Shown: in pieces, positions 31,908 through 43,754 of the stretch | How the letters are laid out: each line of letters starts with the position of its first letter | Position numbering within the stretch: position 1 is the first letter of the stretch | Assembly (NCBI RefSeq): GCF_024868665.1 | Contig: NC_079913.1 | Location: 15,686,333-15,750,332 of the forward strand | Length of the DNA stretch: 64,000 bases | Direction: 5' to 3' | DNA from: Triplophysa rosa | Lineage: Eukaryota > Chordata > Actinopteri > Cypriniformes > Nemacheilidae | Translations under genes and position numbers: made by a program | Notes under the pieces: generated by a model | Told to the model about the DNA's origin: nothing | The model's input: the letters and a program-made list of their open reading frames with translations, nothing else | The model's database searches: none

Positions 31908-32619
31908 GCCAGTGTTAAATGAACACTGCTGGGTGTCTATATGTGTCAACACTATAGGGTGTTAAAGTAACACTGAAGCAGTGTTGAAGATAATGAGATA
32001 ACTAATGTGATTAATGAAGTGATGATTGATCATTAATGATGAACACCTGCTGTTAACAAACACAATGTGATATGATGTTTCCCAGAATGCATTGCTGCAT
32101 GAAGTGTGTTTGTTGTTGATTGTCACCATTATTGAGATTCATTCACAGACTCTTGATGTCTGTGTGTTCAAATGGTTGAGAGCTTGTGTTCCCTTCAACG
32201 ATAGTTGGGTTCCACTACACAGGGTCAGAAGACAAACTAAAGATCATCAACTTCTTCAGGATAATGTTTCTGCTCTTTACCATTTATCTATGTCATTATT
32301 TGGATTATTTTTGCATTCGCTGTAATAAAGACACCCATAAAGCACAACATTACATCTGGAGAACAACTTAATTACTAGAAATGAAGGATCAAGAGCCCAA
32401 CTAAAGGAAGCAATAAAACACTATCAGGGTGACTTCTTATTGGTCATGTGTTCTTCAGTGATTGTGTTTGTTATCAGCAGGTGTTCATCATTAATGACTC
32501 AGTCATCTCTTCATTAATCACTTCATTATCTCATTGTCTTCAACACTGCTTCAGTGTTACTTTAACACCCTATAGTGTGGACACGTATAGACACCCAGCA
32601 GTGTTCATTTAACACTGGC
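31908..32619. repeat. Long foldback MITE (GGCCAGTGTTAAATGAACAC)
   Basis: Inverted arms of about 155 bp start GGCCAGTGTTAAATGAAC / TGCCAGTGTTAAATGAAC. They contain CACTGCTGGGTGTCTATA, TATAGGGTGTTAAAGTAACA and ATTAATGATGAACACCTGCT. The 400-bp centre includes an AATGCATTGCTGCATGAAG core related to the element at 11588. No ORF of significance. Arm fragments recur at 15770 and 63490. Confidence 0.8.
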
Positions 32620-33436
32620 ACATTTGCTGTGCAATGATACACACATGCACAGACATCAAGACGAAGCTATGATTCTCAACAATGATGACAATACTAGTAC
32701 TGGTTTGTACCAGCTAACTTTGTACTGTGCACTCAGTCACCTTTTAAGCGGAGTTCCTTTAGGAAATATGTAACTTAGCATATAAATGTTATTTCTGTGG
32801 GACTGTGGGGCAAACTTTCAGTATTAAATAATGGATAAAAACATCCAAAAAAGTCGCGTTGCTTACCAGAAGGTACACGAAGACTTTGTGGAAATGTGTG
32901 CTTTCTGGACTGAATATTTTCATGCACTTTAATGATTTTGAATGAGAAGCCTCATGTTGTAAACAAAGCCTGAATGGAAATCCGTGTCAGTATCAGCAAA
33001 CATTTGCTTACATTTGTATATTAAGTTCTTCTGTAGGAATTAAACCCAGAGAGTGGAGATTACAGAAGACTTTATCTTCAGTACTGTAAGGTAAGATAAA
33101 CTTAGGTGCTTTTCTTATCATATAAAGACTTTATTGATTAAGTTGCAGTTAATTGTAGGCTGAATAAAACATTTCCTTATTGTTTTGAGTAATACTACTT
33201 AAAACAATCAACTAGGCTAAACAAAGGATTTGTAGAACTTAAACAGCTCCTAAAACTTTGAAAACACCATTACCATATTTATGTATTACAAAACAAGACG
33301 ACTCATATTTCAAACATGTACAAAACTTCTTATTGGGAATTAAACAAGGTTTAACTCTTCTTCATAGTTTATGGCAATATGTTTAATTTTACACAATCGT
33401 TATGGTTATGAAGTTTGTTTTATTTCAACACTAATA
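32620..33436. other. Intergenic, no gene recognised
   Basis: AT-rich, nothing supported. Confidence 0.4.
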
Positions 33437-33778
33437 TATGTGACCCTGGACAACAAAACCAGTCTTATGGGTCAATTTTTCGATATTGACATTTTTACAT
33501 CATCTGAAAGCTGAATAATTAAACTTTCTATATATATATATTTGTTGTTAGAATAGGACAATATCTGGCTGAGATACAACCGTTTAAAACTCTGGAATCT
33601 GAGAGCGCAAAAAATCTAAATATTGAGAAAATCGCCTTTGAAGTTGTTAATCAGGGGCACTGTGGCAGACCATCCACTCACACAAATAAAGTTTTTATAT
33701 ATTTAAGTTAGGAAATTTACAAAATATCTTCATGGAACATGATCTTTACTTAATATCCTAATGATTTCTCTGTGTGTT
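33437..33778. repeat. Cyprinid DNA repeat (TATGTGACCCTGGACAAC)
   Basis: TATGTGACCCTGGACAACA, CATCATCTGAAAGCTGAATA, GAGAAAATCGCCTTTGAAGT and AAATATCTTCATGGAACATG occur in the order known for an abundant zebrafish/cyprinid element. The right terminal inverted repeat is missing. Confidence 0.7.
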
Positions 33779-34117
33779 GCAGAACACACCGCTATTTTAT
33801 AATTCTGAGCTCCATTGTCTTTCTCATGGATCAGCATTGTCGCGGCTGTTACACGAACAATGTTTTTTTTTTGCAGAGCATCATATCAGACTAAGGAAAG
33901 CAACATGCAACGAGTCCGCGTTTTTTTGGGGGCAACTTGTTTGACGAGCACCATCAGTACATGGTGCGCGTTTCATTGATTTTAGACACGTACGATCGTT
34001 CTGTCAGAGTTTACAATGCAGAAGCGACGTGTCATTTGCCTGTCAAATTAGCGCTTTACAGCAAATTTGAACAGAAGTTCAGAAATATATGAGAATGCAC
34101 TTTATTTGCACGCAATT
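33779..34117. other. Intergenic, no gene recognised
   Basis: No supported feature. Confidence 0.4.
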
Positions 34118-34492
34118 CCCAGATAGCAAATTGTTGCGGCCCAAATCCGGCCCACACCTTACTCCCCATACCACCTCATCTGGCCCACATACCGCGTGGA
34201 ATGATGGCCCTTGGGCGGTCCGCTCCTGTTTGCCAGATTTGGGCCGCAGGCATGCCAAAGCTATGCCACATGTCAAAAAACAAAACAAATAAAGCAGAGC
34301 TGACCCAAATATAATCAACATTTCATTTTAATTCTGGCCCAGATTTATCCTAAAACCAACACCTTTCTGTGCTCCTGTTTGACAGAATTTGTATTCTGGG
34401 CCAAGGGCCATCATTCAGATGAGGTGGTATGGGGAGTAGGGTGTGGGCCGGATTTGGGCCGCAACAATTTTCTGGTTTGGTTGCTATCTGGG
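34118..34492. repeat. MITE with CCCAGATAGCAA ends
   Basis: CCCAGATAGCAAATTGTTGC at the left faces TTGCTATCTGGG at the right. Inner arms carry GGCCCAAATCCGGCCCACAC and its complement, and ACCACCTCATCTGG. The centre is AT-rich. It is non-coding and shares its terminal motif with other elements of the window. Confidence 0.75.
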
Positions 34493-35404
34493 TTCCGTTC
34501 AAGTGTACTCTGAACTTATCGGAAGGGAGACGATGAAGCAGATGAAACGTTTCTTGTATCGCTTCTGCTGCCTGAATGGATGTTTTAGTCCGCACGCAGG
34601 TTCAAATTGCAATTTGCGGAGCTTCAATGGGGCCGCGCATGTGCGCAGCTTAAAGAGAACGTTGGTTGTAATATTTCTGTATCCATGCTTTACATCTTTT
34701 ACAAAAAAGTTGCATGTGAGTAAACCGTAATTAGCCGACCCCTTGCAGTTCAACTGAGGACCCCTAGGGGGCGCGGACCCCGGTTGAAGACCCATGACTT
34801 AAACTCTTGTTCTTACGTGTGCAGCACTTAGTAAGCATTTGTTAGTATACCACCCAGTCAACACGTGAGGTCACGCGATGATCACAGTCATGTTTCCATC
34901 AGCTTTCAGAATACTCACGATGAGGTCAAAATGTAACCTCACAGCAAACTCACCGTGTGCTCAAACTGTGATCTTACTCTTGTACTGTGAGCTTAGAGGT
35001 TTAGATGTGGCTGGTTTGTCATCATTATTGTGATGTATGCATATATGTAGTGTATGTGCAGCGCACTAGAGGGCGCTCATCGTTCCTACTGTGCTTCTGG
35101 TAAGGCTAGTAGTGAAGTAGAAAAAGACTGAAGCTTAAGTAAAGCCAAGTGAGTTAACAGCATCCGTCTCCGTGTTTCTTTATGTTATACAAAAAGACTT
35201 AAGATACAACAATTATGTTGATGAGGGTTTGCTTTAGTTGAGCTCTTGACTCTACAGTGTTTGACTTCTCTTCCTCTGGCTGCTGGAACTGTGTGTTTAC
35301 TGTATAGAGCACATCTGTTATACTGAGTAATGCTGAAGGAGTCGTGAATGGAAATACAATTATGGGTAAATTTTGATAAAAAATTTGACGCGTCACTACA
35401 GGCC
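34493..35404. other. Intergenic, repeat scraps and LTR-like fragment
   Basis: ACCCCTAGGGGGCGCGGACC near 34760 is a common fish repeat end. 35046-35215 (TGTAGTGTATGTGCAGCGCA to GATACAACA) has LTR-like ends but no target duplication that I can see. No gene. Confidence 0.35.
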
Positions 35405-36325
35405 TATCCCAGACACACATTCACTTCTCTTGATGGCCTCAGAAACCTCTGTATCATCATCGTCCAGGAGTGCAGGGAGTTGAATTAGCTTAGCCACAGG
35501 TCAAAGATATAGGCGATCCTTTATTCTGACCTTCACTGATCTAGCATACCCATCTTCGCTGGGCACCAGATGCTCAATCCTACTCACTGGCCAGAGAGCA
35601 CAAGGCAGTTCTGGGTCCAACACCATCACCAAAGCACCCTTCATCAAATTCTGAGTCTCAGGTTGTCGCTCAAGATGAGGCTGAAGATTAGGGAGGTAGT
35701 CTCGGGTAAAGTATACCCGAGTTAGGGGTGACTGTCTATATCTGCTATATTGGATGAAACATAGCCTAGAGACTTCCTATTCAGAATACCCTCGACTTCC
35801 ACTAACACAGTGTGCAAGACGTCTTCTGATAGGGATTGACTCCTTACAACCACTTGCAGGGCTTATTTCACCAATTTGATCTCATGCTCCCAGGTTCCAT
35901 GAGTGAATTCATCTTGAAAGTATTCTGATGGTTGACCTGCCGTTACTGCCGTTGAGGTTTCAATTGTGTCTCTCATTGTGTTGCTGGACCCTTCTCAGTG
36001 TGGTTGAGCCATCTTTGTTGACAACCATTGTGCATCAGCCTCAGTTCAGTTCTGGAATGCTTAAGAATCTCCAGCCTTGATATCTGGGGAGTTCATTAGA
36101 GCCGCAAACTCACTTTGTGCAGGTAGGTGGGGTTGGCTATACTGGCGCTGCAGGGCTGCCATGGCTGCTGTGTACGGGCATGCTTGGGCGGTCAGTTTTG
36201 CTTCATCCAAGACCAACTGCTCCATCAGCACAAGATATTTGAAGTGTTCAGTGAGTTCTGTGTGGGGGTTCAGCAGATTCTCTAGGACTATTTTCAGATC
36301 TGTGAACTCTTACCATACAGTCCCC
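35405..36325 (-). mobile_element. BEL/Pao LTR retrotransposon remnant, internally deleted
   Basis: Minus-strand reading gives a gag-like piece (36060-36320, with YTAAMAALQRQYSQP) followed almost directly by the integrase end (35740-35960, with VLVEVEGILNRK and LGYVSSNIADID). The C-terminal domain lies at 35405-35700 with LDPELPCALWPVSRIEHLVP and VKVRIKDRLYL. These are Pao-type motifs. Protease, reverse transcriptase and RNase H are missing and frames are interrupted, so it is a deletion derivative. Confidence 0.65.
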
Positions 36326-37307
36326 AGACAGACAGCAATCATTGAATCAATGTTAAAAAATAGTTGATTTGTCATTGTTAATTGCATTGAATCAATATCA
36401 CTTTTGCACCTGCAATTAATGTTGATTTTTTTATTTATTTCGACAAATTATCATTATTGTGATCAGTATTTGCTTTCTTTAAGGCAACTCTGACCACTTC
36501 CAATGCTTACAGTAGAGTTTTAATAAGAACACTCTACACAGATGTAGAGATGTTTTGAAAAGCTGAAGTTGGAACAGTTATCTTTTTAGGATTAAAGTTA
36601 AGCTTCTTTAAATAATATTGGGGTTTGATCCAATCATGACTCATTTGAATTCTGGTTCACAAATATAAAAATACAGAAATTATAAAAAATGTAAGAAAAC
36701 GTTGTTGACACAGTCAGACATCAAAACTCATCATGCAATCCTCAACAATGGTGACAATCATCAAAGTAATTCAGATAAACAGATCAACTGCAATGCATGC
36801 TGGGAGTCATGAATGAGTTTTGTACTATGATGTTACCCAGCATGCATTGCAGCATGAAGCTTTCTTTCTGTTTATTGTCACCATTGTTGAGATTCATACA
36901 CTGATTCTTCATGTCTAGTTGTTTCAGAACTGTAACAGTTTTGTGAAAATGATTTATTCTGGAAATTGTCCATAACACTGCTTAAATCTCTTTAAACTGT
37001 GTCATAACTCCACATTCACAGATCAAAATCACAACACACTCAAATGTCATTTAAAGAACTTCACAGTGATGAAATAACAATCATTTTCTGATTCCACCGG
37101 ATCTTAGTTTTCTTTGCCACAACATATGTGTTAGACAGTAAAGAAAACTTCACATTAAACTCAAGAGTCAAGAGCCCAACTAAAGCAAACACTGATCACA
37201 ATAATGGTGATAAAACATTTTTTCAAAAGTGATATTGATTCAATGCAATTAACATTGACATATCAACTATTTTTTAACATTGATTAAATGGCTGCTTGCT
37301 GTCTGGG
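36323..37307. repeat. MITE family with CCCAGACAGC ends, full copy
   Basis: The left end CCCAGACAGACAGC continues with ATTGAATCAATGTTAAAAAA. The right end is the complement, TTTTTTAACATTGATTAAATG and GCTGTCTGGG. The interior holds GTGATCAGTATTTGC, the TGCAATGCATGCTGGG core, and CAAACACTGATCACAATAATGG. About 985 bp, non-coding. It is inserted directly beside the BEL/Pao remnant. Confidence 0.7.
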
Positions 37308-37745
37308 TCTTGGCCTTAGCACCCATTTGGGGGCTCTGACGGGGTCTGAGCACTTGCACCAACCAAAAGGTTTTTACCCAGATGTAGACAGCTCTTTAAC
37401 AAAACTCATTTATTGAAACAGAACGAAAACAAACCTGAACAAAAAATCCCCCAAGAGGGAAAAACAAGACCAGAACATAACAGGATAAATACAAAACAAA
37501 ACTTTAAACTAAAGCACTTACAGGGCAGACAAGCCGTGGCGGGGGCATAACAGAACGGTCCAGCACAAGACAGATGACACACAGGCTTTTAATAGGGAAG
37601 AAACTAAGGGGAGGAAACGAGGGCAACAGGTGAAAGGAGTAAAGTATTGATGGGCTGATGAATAAGGGCGGGGCTAAGGCGGAGGACGGGAGAGCACTTG
37701 GCTTCCAAAACAAAACACAAGAAATGGGGCTGTCATGATCCTGTC
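37308..37745. repeat. LTR- or SINE-like GC-rich repeat
   Basis: A block with AACAAAACTCATTTATTGAA, GCACTTACAGGGCAGACAAG, GATGAATAAGGGCGGGGCTA and GGGGCTGTCATGATCC resembles abundant fish repeat ends. Its boundaries are not clear. It separates the second lectin gene from any upstream promoter. Confidence 0.35.
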
Positions 37746-37919
37746 GGCCAGAACAAGAGAAATAACTAGAAGAAATAGACCTTCGCTGCTTAGATCCTGT
37801 GTTTTGACCAACACTCTAGACACTGAACCTCACCTTAAACAGTCCCCTTTTCAGTCAACTGTTGTACACAAGCAAATACATTTAACTTATGAGGTTTTCA
37901 ATGTGTTCCTTCCTCAGAA

Positions 37920-38861
37920 ATGGATCAAACTCTATATTTCAGACTTCTTGTCATTGGTGAGTTTGTGTTTCTGGTTTTGTGTTTGTTTCATAATGTCATA
38001 AGAATTGACTCAGTTCTTATAAAATATCAAACTCTCTCTTTCATAGCTCTCTGCTCATTATCTGAATGCATTCAGAACCATTATTACTATATAAACATGA
38101 ATATGAACTGGACTGAAGCTCAGAGATACTGCAGAGAGAAGTACACAGATCTGGCCACAGTCAACGACATGAACCACATGAACGAGCTGAAGAAAATTGT
38201 GAATAACAATCTGGCACACCTCTGGATTGGACTGCGGAATACAGGTGTTTATATATGGAAGTGGTCTCTGGGTGATCCTGTGAACTATCTGAACTGGCTC
38301 AGTGAACCAACAAACAGCTTGTATAATTGTGCCGTTATGAGGAATGGAACATGGCGTCAGCAGGACTGTAATGTAAAGTCGGGATTCATCTGCTACAATG
38401 GTGAGTGACAGCAAACCTCCACTTAACAAAACTTGTGTGCATATGTAAACTTAACAAAACCATGAAACTTTAATTTTTCAACAGACAGCAGTAAAGCATA
38501 CATCATTGAACCTTCCAGTAAAACATGGAGAGAAGCTCAGAGTTTCTGCAGACAGAATCATACTGATCTGATCAATGTGAGGAACCAGACTGACAATCAT
38601 CTGATCCAGAACATCATTAATGATACTCAGAGATCTGTCTGGATTGGTCTGTTCAGAGACTCGTTCGAGTGGTCAGATAACAGTGACTCCGCCTTCAGAT
38701 ACTGGGACTCTGGTGAACCTAGTTTTCGTTATGGCACTGTTTCTGAAGACTGTGCAGAGTTCAGAATGGATAAGCAGGGAACATGGAATGATTCGCCATG
38801 CAGAAACCTTCAGACCTTTCTGTGTCATGAAGGTGAGCAGATCCTCACAAAACCTCATTAA
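37920..38861 (+). CDS. Second C-type lectin-like gene, two CTLDs, truncated
   Basis: Exons: 37918-37956 (ATG 37920, [12 protein letters not shown] signal start), 38047-38400 (CTLD 1) and 38485-38832 (CTLD 2), with reading through the last donor ending at a TAA near 38861. CTLD 1 has [19 protein letters not shown] and [21 protein letters not shown] 2 has [20 protein letters not shown], an EPS triplet where EPN is expected, and an intact WND. Splice phases match the first lectin gene. The third CTLD exon is missing and LINE/SINE sequence follows at once. No copy of exon 1 or the TATA region is found upstream, where repeats begin by 37745. It may be a truncated gene or a pseudogene. Confidence 0.6.
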
Positions 38862-38929
38862 ACACTTAAAAATCTTCATTTTACAATATCATCAAAGGGC
38901 TCCTATCAGATGTCATGTTGTCCATTGGC

Positions 38930-39080
38930 CTCCACTTTTGCTAAATATCTTCTTTCGCCTACATTGTGATGACACTCAAGTATACCTTCCCCTCCTGTGT
39001 TACAATGAAAACCTTTTACAGCCATTGTTAGGATTCTTACATGAAGTTAAAGTCGGCATGGAATTAAAAATGATCATTCT
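38930..39080 (+). mobile_element. LINE fragment with RT DD motif
   Basis: The + strand reads LNIFFRLHCDDTQVYLPL, a degraded form of the HCYADDTQ.YLP catalytic motif of L2-like reverse transcriptases. It directly follows the truncated lectin gene. Confidence 0.6.
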
Positions 39081-39084
39081 ATTT

Positions 39085-39680
39085 GTTTAATGAATTAATG
39101 AGGCATTTATATAGCGCTTTAATGTGTATTGCTGTACACCCAAAGTACTTTACAATCACACGAGGGGGTTCTCTCCTCATCCACCACCAGTGTGCAGCAT
39201 CCACCTGGATGATGCGACGGCAGCCACAGTACAACGGCGCTAGTGCACTCACCACACACCAGATATAGGTGGAGAGGAGAGAGATAGAGCCAATTCAGAG
39301 GGTGGGGATCATTAGGAGGCCATGATTGACAAGGGCCAGTGGAGGGGATCTGGCCAGGACACCGGGCCCCTCGAGTACACCCCTACTCTTTAACGAGAAG
39401 TGCCATGGGATCTTTAATGACCGCAGGGAGTCTGGACCTAGGTTTAACATCTCATCCGAAGGACAGTGCTATTTTCAGTGTAGTGTCCCCATCACTCTAC
39501 TGGGGCATTAGGACCCACACAGACCACAGGGTGAGCACCCCCTGATGGGCTCTCTAACACCTCTTCTAGCAGCAACCTAACTTTCCCAGGAGGTCTCCCA
39601 TCCAGGTACTGACAAGGGTCAGCCCTGCTTAACTTCAGTGGGCAACCAGTCTTGGGCTATTGGGTGATATGGCTGCTGGC
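39085..39680 (-). mobile_element. SINE3-like element with 5S rRNA-derived head
   Basis: On the minus strand the element starts with GCCAGCAGCCATATCACCC (39680 downward). It contains AAGTTAAGCAGGGCTGACC (5S A-box region) and TACCTGGATGGGAGACCTCC (5S C-box), all aligned with 5S rRNA. A roughly 470-bp body and a tail near 39085-39130 (AAGCGCTATATAAATGCC on the minus strand) follow. This is the architecture of the zebrafish SINE3 family, which is transcribed by RNA polymerase III from an internal type 1 promoter. Confidence 0.8.
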
Positions 39681-41274
39681 ACTGTTTTACTCAGCGGTGA
39701 ACTATTTATTAGAAATTATTTATCCGTGCACATCATTATTTAAAAAAATATATATTTGCACTTGTAGTCTTTAATCAAAAATGTTAACCTCCTCCACCTC
39801 TCGAAATGACCTCTCTTCACTTCTGCTCAGGAGGAATGGCACTCCTGAACCAATCAGTTTTCGGTGGATGAAATCAAGTCCAGCCCTACATTTTTTTCTC
39901 ATTTCAGAAGTTGTTTCACTCGGGTATATACGTCACGACACAGAAAAACAGACAATCGCTACTTCCGTTTCAGGCCGACTTTAAATTGTGGTTGACAATA
40001 CTGCCCTACAAAGGCAAAAGACCTTAACTCACTAGAGTGTGAAACTGAGAAAAATGACTTTAAAGTTTTTTATTTGTCCAGCCAAATTAATTATAGGTAG
40101 GTCACTGGAAATCTGGCAATTAGATGTGATGTTTTGAGTACCTATAGAGTAGTGTTGTATACTTCGTATCTTCGAAGAGTATTTAGTTTGATCACATTTA
40201 TAAAAGATAGATACAGCTGTACGATTATTTCCGAAAGCATACGGCACGTGCGGGGGGGAGGGGTAGCCTGAACTAAAGCACGTGCGCACCCATTGAAACT
40301 GCTGTCTTGTGTTTTGTTTCACTCACCGCATGCAGTTCATGTCCGCCATCTTTTAGCGCTGGGACGGTTCCATATATCAGTTTCAAACCATCTCCAAATC
40401 CAGCGTTATATCCAGCGTTTATATAACATTCATCACCCAAATGCAGTGAACAAACAAACACCTGAACTTCACGAACATATGCTCTCTCTCTCTCTCTCCT
40501 GCACACAAGTGAAATTGACGTCTGCGCATGCTCCTTCTCTCCTTGCTGATGCGTGAGCGTGCTTTTCCGGGAGAGTTGTCCAATAAGGGACTAAGAAAAA
40601 TTGTTACCAAACAGTTTTATATGTTCGAAAAAAGCTTTCCGAAACCTGCACGATTGCTGGGGGAGTGTGTCGAACACAGAAATACTACGTCATACGCCCA
40701 ACTCGTTTTTTGACAAGTTGTCCATGTTAAGCATGAGAAGACGTTTAACATTGTAAAGAAGTCAGAATGCATGACACATCGTTGCACCACCCTTTTAAGC
40801 AAAATAAAAGACCTAAAAACCTACCTTTATAACATTGCATTTATTCATTTAGCAGACGCCTTGATCCATAGCAACTTCGAGAGAGCATTTTTCTTCCAAA
40901 CAGCCAACAATATTTGTAATTTACCAAGCCATGGATGTTGTTATTTTTCAAAGTAGCCAAGAATAAACACAATTTGTAATGTTCCAACAGAAACCACAAG
41001 GCAGATTGTGAGACTGGAGGTGAAATCTGGGTTGAATGTAAAAGATCCAGCAGTGATGGAGACCACCTTACAGTGGGTGAGCATTTACGTATTTGTGTTG
41101 AAACTGAAACACAAACAGTCCTCAGTGTAGTGCATGACGCAAGGAAGGCGACACATTCTACAATCTGTTGTGACATTTAAGCATTTTCTTCTGCTCAAAG
41201 TCCTGAAGATTTGACCTCAAACCCTCCCTGATGTCTGATGTCTGTCTTTTCACCGGCAAGACATTTATTTTATT
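39681..41274. other. Intergenic, no gene recognised
   Basis: No supported coding region. TTTAGCAGACGCCTTGATCC near 40847 is a fragment of a common fish repeat. A short CT run lies at 40480-40498. Confidence 0.4.
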
Positions 41275-41465
41275 TTTCGCTCATCTGCAATACGACTCTA
41301 AGACTTCTGCTGTCCGTTGTCATAGAAAGGGCAGTTTTGCATCCATTCTTAATCTTAAACTTCTTATAGACGTAGTCTAGATGTCTAAGACGTTCATCAG
41401 ATGTTTTTACACAGCAGATGTTTTCCAGATCTTTATCAGATGTCTTACAGACATTCCTGTCCATC
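41275..41465. repeat. Decayed copy of the palindromic MITE of 649-1013
   Basis: CTCATCTGCAATACGACTC, GCATCCATTCTTAATCTTAA, TTACACAGCAGATGTTTTCC and GATCTTTATCAGATGTC follow the order of the element at 1501-1867, with many changes and no intact ends. Confidence 0.65.
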
Positions 41466-41705
41466 GAAAGTCACATGGAGTTGCTCATCAAGGTTCACAG
41501 GGTTACTTGATCAAGCTCCTTACAAACTTTATTAAATAAACGTCAAATAGAGTCTATTAAGTATGCGTGCTAAATGTTATTTAAGATGTGTTTAGTGAAC
41601 GTCACATGGAACCATACATGTCAATCCATCTTGAATTGGACTAAAAGGAAGGAATGATATGGGTGGTAAAATGCGTCAGTTGTTTTGTTAATGCAGATAG
41701 TAAAG

Positions 41706-41880
41706 TTAAAGGGACAGTTCACCCCAAAATGAAAATTCTGTCATGAATGACTCACTCTCTAGTCGTTCCAAACCTGTATAAATGTATTTGTTTGGTTGAA
41801 CACAGAGAGAGATATTTGGAAGATATTTTGGAGCGTGAATGTCCGTGGGCAGTATGAAAGCATTCGATTGTTTTAATTCC
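41706..41880. repeat. hAT-like MITE fragment
   Basis: TTAAAGGGACAGTTCACCCC, AAATGAAAATTCTGTCATG and GTTCCAAACCTGTATAAATG match the left half of the family seen at 4871. Confidence 0.7.
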
Positions 41881-42214
41881 GTTGTCGAACATTCTCTTTA
41901 CTTTATCGCATGCGGTGTGGAAAGGCTTTAAGAGTGAGTGTGTAATGAAGGAATGTGTTCTTCAGATAAAGCAGAAACTGAAGAATCGTGGAATGGTGAA
42001 GGACACGACAGTGACATGGAAAGTGCAGTCTGATGGAGATGTTTTCACACCAAAACATGAACATGAAGAGAAGCAGAAAGACTGTTCAGACGTCTGATTG
42101 ATCGCATGACCAACTTTATATAATTAAGTAATTTGTTTAATTATTGTTTTAATGAGGTTTTAGCTGAGAAAGACATATTAAGATCATTTAGAGAAATTAC
42201 TAAATGTGGCTTTA

Positions 42215-42420
42215 GATGAGCGACACATTCTCACTCTCGACTCGTCACAACGCTCGGTCAGCGCCCCTCGGAGTCTCTTTTTAATGCGCAGGGACCCCTT
42301 TGGGTTTGAAACGATTGATTTGTACGAGGAACAGATGCAAAAGCATTCAAAAGTGATGCCAAGAGGCGCTGACCGAGCATCAATATGTGACGAGTCGGGA
42401 GTGAGAACGGGTTGAGATGA
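42215..42420. repeat. Hairpin repeat
   Basis: TTCTCACTCTCGACTCGTCAC and CTCGGTCAGCGCC in the left arm face GGCGCTGACCGAGC and GTGACGAGTCGGGAGTGAGA in the right arm. The whole block can form a long hairpin around a 100-bp loop. Overlapping ORFs on both strands reflect only the palindrome. Confidence 0.75.
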
Positions 42421-43745
42421 AATGTGGCGTTTAAGATGATGATGCTGAGACAAGAAACTTAGGCCTTATATATTGCCATTTAGGATATAATACTATATTT
42501 TTTTATATTCTAGATCTTATTTTTAGCCTATTGCCTATAAAAGCAGACAAACTAAAACACTAAATAGACAAAATTGTGTTTATACGAAGAGAATACTTTG
42601 TTTTATTTACATATGATACATGTAACAATGTGAGCGGAAGTAGGGTGTTCTTATATTCTGTATGTTTTATTGGGTGTGTTAACTGTAGTAAATCGTTGAA
42701 CCTTTAAATCTCGACATTTCAAACGTGATGCTTTTAAAATAAAATACATTGAAGTCTGTTTCAATACAATTGAAAGTAGAAATTGAGACTTGTGAAGGGT
42801 GAACTGAAATGAAATATTCTAATCATGTAAATTATATAAATAAATTATGTAAATTAGGAACTTACATTTAAATAATTTGATTGTTTGAACAATAAAACAT
42901 TTGTGTTGAAACTAACTGTGCAGATATTTAAGTAAAACATGTTAAACAGATTATTGAGTGATGTTCGTCTGTGTCTCAGCAGCGTTAGGATTCTTGACTG
43001 TTGTCCTGACATCGGTGCTTCGGTCTTCATCATCGATATAAATACAAGACTGTATATTGTTTGTTTAAGAATTTCAGAGAGAAAAAAACAGTTCACATTG
43101 AGAGGAATAATGTGCCTAATATCGTGGTTCTTTAGAGTTCAAACTGCAAAACTACAAATCTGATGTTACTTTTCTAAATTAATTAGAAAAGCAAAATGCA
43201 GACTTAAGAAAAAAACTTGAATGACAAAAAAATGAAACCTTGACTTTAATAAAAAACATTTGTCAACAGGTTCCACAACATATAATTATGAAAGTTGAAA
43301 ACAAACATTTCAAGGTTATCTAACTTAATGGGGTTGTTTTAGGAAGAAATCATATGTTTGACTCAAGCCAACTATTATCACTAATTTTTTCTCAACAAGA
43401 GACGTTTGAGTTTAACTTACTAAAGTCAGTTATGTTATATGGACTAACAAAATTTGCTTTGAATAGACAAATATGTAATATGCAACTTCTAAGTAAACTA
43501 ATTAAGCTTGAATTGGATGTTTTGTTGTAAAATCATCAATCAAAACAAAATGCCTTCACTTACTTTAATTTTTACTAGTTACGTTAAATTAACTCTAGTT
43601 TGTCAACAGGTTCCACACAAATTACTTCAGTAAACTCAACTCAACATTTGTTAGTTCCTTTATTCACCAACACAAGGACACAAATTCTGTTTTACAAAAC
43701 AGAAAAACACAGTTAAACATACCAATGAGTGACAGCATTTAAAGA
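42421..43745. other. Intergenic, AT-rich repeats
   Basis: No gene. GTCAACAGGTTCCACA occurs twice (about 43262 and 43602) in the same orientation, suggesting a degraded repeat that abuts the broken LINE. Confidence 0.4.
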
Positions 43746-43754
43746 GGGTTATCT

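Noticed and set aside
34079..34321. ORFs around 34.1-34.6 kb
   Set aside because: They fall in the CCCAGATAGC-ended MITE and are explained by its arms.
42184..42453. Overlapping ORFs on both strands
   Set aside because: They lie in a hairpin repeat.
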